From CADEEV01 sp964442185 (lineage in GTDB: Bacteria > Acidobacteriota > Vicinamibacteria > Fen-336), in contig CAYTWT010000249.1 in assembly GCA_964442185.1 (NCBI GenBank), forward strand, positions 1 to 24,196: 24,196 nt of DNA. The letters are read 5' to 3'. The translations under genes were made by a program, and so were the position numbers. Numbering within the stretch: the stretch's first letter is position 1; every line of letters begins with the position of its first letter. This document shows, piece by piece, positions 21,403 through 24,196 of this stretch. The notes under the pieces were generated by a model that was not told the DNA's origin, did not search any database, and saw only the letters and a list, made by a program, of their open reading frames with translations.

Positions 21403-22485
21403 TCAGTGGCTCTTGAAGAACGCGGTGAAGGCGGGAGAGAAGTAGTTCGGGTCCGGCGCGAGTCTGGGATCGGCCTTGCGGCAGGCCGCGACATCCTGGG
21501 CCGCGTCCTGCGTCAGGCGGGTTTCCTTCTCGCCGCCGGCGCGGAACAGCGCGAAGCGCGAGGCCGCGCGCAGCAAGTAGCTGTGCGCCATCACGCGCGC
21601 CGGCTGGCCCTGGGCCTGGCTGAGATAGCGCAACGCCTCTTCGTAGCGGCCTTCGAAGTAGGCCTTGGCGCCGTTCAGGAGCTCCGGGCTCGGGCCGGAC
21701 GCCGCCACGGTGGTGGTCGGCCCCGGCTGAGCCGAGGGAGTCGCTGCGACGCGGAGCGCGTCGCGCCGTCGCTCGCCGGCCTGGCGCACGGCGTCGAGTC
21801 GCTCGCCCGCGCGCGCGGCGAGATCGCGGGCTTCGGCGAGCTGGGCGAGGTCGGAGGCGCGTCGGGCCGCGTCGAACTTCGCGCGGGCCGCCGTCACTGC
21901 GTCCTTGCCGTCGGCTTCGGCGCGGCCCAGCGCCGGCTCCTGACTCCAGACCGGCTTGAGCAGCGCATCGGACGAAAGGCTTGCGACCGCGCGCGCGGAT
22001 TCGTCGGCGCGGGCGAGCGCAGCCTCGGCGGCGTGGGCGGCAGCGGCTACCGCTGCTGGATCCGGGCCGACTGGCTTCGGGACCGTGGTCTGAGGCGGCG
22101 GGGTCGTCGGCTTCGTCGTGACCTGGCCCTCGCACGACTTGAGACCGTCAACCAGCTCGGCGTACTGGGGCGTCGAGCGGATCGCGCCCTGGGAGCGTGA
22201 AGTCTCGAAGGCCTTCACGGCCGCATCGCAATTGCCGAGGTTCAGGTAGGCGGCGCCCAGATAGAAATGCGGGAAGTAGAGCTCGAAACGGAGCCCGTAG
22301 AGCTTGATGCGCTCGCCTTCCGTGGGGTTGCCGGCGATCGCTTCCTTCATGTAGCGGGCCACGTCGTCCCAGCGCTTCCGGTCCACAGCCTCGATGCCCT
22401 TGCGGAAGGAGTCCTTGTAGTCGGCCCGCGCCATTCCGGGAAGGCTGAGCGCCAGCAGCAGCACCAGGCCGGCGACGCGCCGCAC
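21403..22485 (-). CDS. Secreted TPR-like repeat protein
   Basis: This 360-residue protein has a clear Sec signal peptide (RRVAGLVLLLALSLPGMARA, cleavage after Ala21 before DYKDSF). Residues about 22-115 look like TPR helices (a FRKGIEAVDRKRWDDVARYM unit, then FYLGAAYLNLGNCDAAVKAFE). The middle (about 125-260) is Ala/Glu/Arg-rich and probably a long helix or coiled coil. A C-terminal TPR-like unit (NGAKAYFEGRYEEALRYLSQ) ends with DPNYFSPAFTAFF, a tail I associate with similar proteins beside Ser/Thr kinases in deltaproteobacterial genomes. The GTG start at 22485 immediately follows the kinase stop codon with no gap, so translation is probably coupled. Function is unknown; a periplasmic partner of the kinase's C-terminal domain is a reasonable guess. 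Confidence 0.82.
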   Translation of the reverse strand: MRRVAGLVLLLALSLPGMARADYKDSFRKGIEAVDRKRWDDVARYMKEAIAGNPTEGERIKLYGLRFELYFPHFYLGAAYLNLGNCDAAVKAFETSRSQGAIRSTPQYAELVDGLKSCEGQVTTKPTTPPPQTTVPKPVGPDPAAVAAAAHAAEAALARADESARAVASLSSDALLKPVWSQEPALGRAEADGKDAVTAARAKFDAARRASDLAQLAEARDLAARAGERLDAVRQAGERRRDALRVAATPSAQPGPTTTVAASGPSPELLNGAKAYFEGRYEEALRYLSQAQGQPARVMAHSYLLRAASRFALFRAGGEKETRLTQDAAQDVAACRKADPRLAPDPNYFSPAFTAFFKSH

Positions 22486-24105
22486 CTAGAGCCCGCTCCG
22501 GCGCAGGTACTCGCTCGCGTCCACGCGGCGGAATTCGAGCGTCTTGCGCGCGACGTCGGCGGCGCGCACGCTGACCGTGGCCTTCTGCGATCCGAAGCCG
22601 GGGTTCTTGACTTCGATCGTGTAGGAACCCGGCGCGAGGCTCAGGGCCAGCGGCGTATCGTGCGCCTCTGGCAGCTTCTGACGGCGGCCTTGCGCATCGA
22701 CGACCTCGATCACCTCGCCCCAGGGGAGCGCATCGATCACCAGCGTGCCCGCGGCAGCGGAGGCGGCGGGTGTCGACGGAGTGGCGCCTGTCACGCCGGC
22801 GACTGGCGCCGACGTCGGCTCGGGGCTCGGCGTCGGGGCTGGCGTGCCGCGCATCAGCGTGAACAGGGCGACGCCGCCGCCAAGCAGCAGCACGGCAGCC
22901 GCGCCGACGACGACGAACAGCGGCATGCGTGAGGCCGAAGCGGCCGGTCTCCTGCCCGTCGGCCGCGGGCTGTCGAGTACGCGCGTCGAGGGAGCCTCGG
23001 CGATCCGGGTTGGCGGCGCTTCCGCGATCCGCGTGGGCGCAATCCGCGTGGGCGCAGCCACCGCTCCGGTCGACGGGCGGGGCAAAGCGCCCGTGCCTGG
23101 CTTCGAAAGCAGCGTGGCCATCGGCAGCGGCGTCACTCCGCTGCTCGGCCTGGGCGTTTGGGGCCCGGGAGCCAGTGGCGCGATGCCCGCGGCGTCGCGG
23201 GCTGTGGCCATCGCGTGGGCGAACTCGCCGGCCGTGGCGTAGCGGTTGTCGGCCTTCTTCTCGAGCGCGCGCCGCAAGACCGGGACCACGGGCGGCGGCA
23301 GCGGGGGCGCGCCCGGGCCTTCGAGTAGCGGCGGCTCCTGGAGATGCTTGAAGATCGTCGCGAGCGGCGTCTCACCCCGGAAGGGGACGCGGCCGGTGAA
23401 CAGCTCGAAGGCCACGATGCCCATCGCGTAGATGTCGCTGCGGGTATCGACCTTGCCACCCTGCGCCTGCTCCGGGCTCATGTACTCGGGGGTGCCGACC
23501 ACGAGTCCGGTCGCCGTGGCCCCGAGCGTGGCCTCGGCCCCCAGTTGCTTGGCAATGCCGAAGTCCATCAGCCGCACGACACCGAGCTTGTCCTGCATCA
23601 GGTTTGCGGTCTTCAAGTCGCGATGCACGATGCCCACGTCGTGGATCGCCTGCAGACCCTCGGCCACGTGGATGCACACGTCGAAGGCCTGCTCCACGGG
23701 CAGCGGGCCGTGCTCGACCAGCACCTTGCGCAGGTCGACGCCCTCGATGTACTCCATCGCGATGTAACGCAGCCCGCCTTCATCCCCGTACTCGTGGATC
23801 CCGCACACGTTGCGGTGGCGCACCTTGCGCGCGAGGCGGATTTCGGTCCGGAAGCGCCGCTCCATGTCGGGGTCGCTGCTCACGTCCGAGCGGAGCACCT
23901 TGATCGCGACCGTTTCTTCGAGCTTGTGGTCGCGGGCCTTGTAGACCATCCCCATGCCGCCCTTGCCGAGCGGCGCCAGGATCTCGAAGCGACCGTCGAC
24001 GAGCGAGCCACGGATCAGGGTCTTCGACGTCCGCAGCGCGTGGCCACAGTTGAAGCAGAGGTCGGCCGAATCCGAGACGTCGGACTCACACTTCGGACAC
24101 TTCAT
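22486..24105 (-). CDS. Transmembrane Ser/Thr protein kinase with zinc ribbon and PEGA-like tail
   Basis: This 539-residue protein starts with a zinc ribbon (Cys3, Cys6, Cys17, Cys20). The Hanks-type kinase domain (about 38-300) is complete: glycine loop GKGGMGMVY (47-55), Lys69, Glu88, HRDLKTANL (161-169, catalytic Asp163), DFG (181-183) and GTPEYMSPEQ. A Pro/Thr-rich linker with repeated PTRIAEAP units (about 349-380) precedes one membrane helix (about 394-417). The extracytoplasmic tail is a Pro/Ala/Ser spacer and a PEGA-like beta domain (about 454-530, with APGSYTIEVKNPGF). Such kinases carry extracytoplasmic or cell-wall cues to cytoplasmic targets. The ATG at 24105 has a weak ribosome site. 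Stop and the next gene's start are directly adjacent. Confidence 0.95.
   Translation of the reverse strand: MKCPKCESDVSDSADLCFNCGHALRTSKTLIRGSLVDGRFEILAPLGKGGMGMVYKARDHKLEETVAIKVLRSDVSSDPDMERRFRTEIRLARKVRHRNVCGIHEYGDEGGLRYIAMEYIEGVDLRKVLVEHGPLPVEQAFDVCIHVAEGLQAIHDVGIVHRDLKTANLMQDKLGVVRLMDFGIAKQLGAEATLGATATGLVVGTPEYMSPEQAQGGKVDTRSDIYAMGIVAFELFTGRVPFRGETPLATIFKHLQEPPLLEGPGAPPLPPPVVPVLRRALEKKADNRYATAGEFAHAMATARDAAGIAPLAPGPQTPRPSSGVTPLPMATLLSKPGTGALPRPSTGAVAAPTRIAPTRIAEAPPTRIAEAPSTRVLDSPRPTGRRPAASASRMPLFVVVGAAAVLLLGGGVALFTLMRGTPAPTPSPEPTSAPVAGVTGATPSTPAASAAAGTLVIDALPWGEVIEVVDAQGRRQKLPEAHDTPLALSLAPGSYTIEVKNPGFGSQKATVSVRAADVARKTLEFRRVDASEYLRRSGL
22966..23061 (-). repeat. PTRIAEAP repeat tract in kinase linker
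   Basis: The juxtamembrane linker contains four variants of the unit: APTRIAPTRIAEAPPTRIAE followed by APSTRVLDSP. At DNA level two adjacent 15-bp copies (GATCCGCGTGGGCGC and AATCCGCGTGGGCGC, 23036 onward on the plus strand) are nearly identical, so the tract is prone to slippage. Each unit offers a threonine that could be phosphorylated. Confidence 0.7.
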
Positions 24106-24137
24106 GGCCGTACTCTTGATTCCACTGAAACGCCGCG

Positions 24138-24143
24138 ATTCTA
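24138..24143 (-). promoter_or_regulatory. TAGAAT -10-like box upstream of kinase gene
   Basis: TAGAAT on the minus strand lies 32 nt before the kinase ATG. No convincing -35 element is present. The rest of 24106-24196 shows no open frame or repeat that I can support. Confidence 0.4.
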
Positions 24144-24196
24144 TCCCGAAAGCCCGGATTTCTTTCGCGAGCCGAAACGGGCCTTTCTTGCGCGTC

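Noticed and set aside
20775..21494. Minus-strand open frame of about 239 codons across the toxin-antitoxin genes
   Set aside because: No recognisable domain; the plus-strand pair has the expected lengths, a 4-bp overlap and family motifs.

Overview
The window comes from a very GC-rich, Gram-negative-type bacterium. The gene content (long HEAT solenoid, PATAN/DUF4388 domain, zinc-ribbon Ser/Thr kinase with PEGA-like tail, MoxR/VWA pair, chemosensory operon without flagellar genes) recalls Myxococcota, other former Deltaproteobacteria, or Acidobacteriota. The sequence alone does not settle the phylum. No rRNA, tRNA, CRISPR array, insertion sequence or phage gene was seen.

Layout. (A) 1-17301, all on the minus strand: one long, tightly packed array read from right to left. 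The order is cheY, cheA, cheW, an ABC-type periplasmic substrate-binding protein, a methyl-accepting chemotaxis protein (MCP), a giant HEAT-repeat protein, cheR, cheB, a PATAN-REC-GAF regulator, a coiled-coil GAF protein, a MoxR-like ATPase, a VWA protein and a polytopic membrane protein cut by the window edge. Several junctions overlap by 4 bp. A sigma70-like promoter lies before cheY. Weaker -10-like boxes precede the PATAN, GAF and ATPase genes, so the distal part may also be transcribed separately. (B) 17489-20778, plus strand: a ROK-family sugar kinase, a 161-residue protein of unknown function, and lepA (EF4). (C) 20788-21302, plus strand: a type II toxin-antitoxin pair starting 9 bp after lepA, with less GC-rich codon use. 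(D) 21403-24105, minus strand: a transmembrane Ser/Thr kinase followed directly by a secreted TPR-like protein.

How the genes may work together. Block A is a complete chemosensory core: receptor, CheW, CheA, CheY, CheR and CheB. Its receptor gene overlaps a soluble binding-protein gene that has no permease or ATPase nearby, so the binding protein may serve as the receptor's ligand-capturing partner. The accessory genes (HEAT solenoid, PATAN-REC-GAF, GAF, MoxR, VWA) and the absence of flagellar genes or CheC/CheD/CheZ suggest an output other than flagellar rotation. Because PATAN-REC proteins act on the type IV pilus motor in cyanobacteria, pilus control is a reasonable hypothesis.

The most unusual observations are: (1) this accessory-rich chemosensory array; (2) an MCP with five 28-residue repeats on each arm of its signalling hairpin; (3) a recurring TAGAAT box just upstream of at least five genes, twice exactly 6 nt before the start codon with no Shine-Dalgarno, suggesting leaderless transcripts; and (4) an inverted repeat between the -35-like box and the start of the ROK gene.
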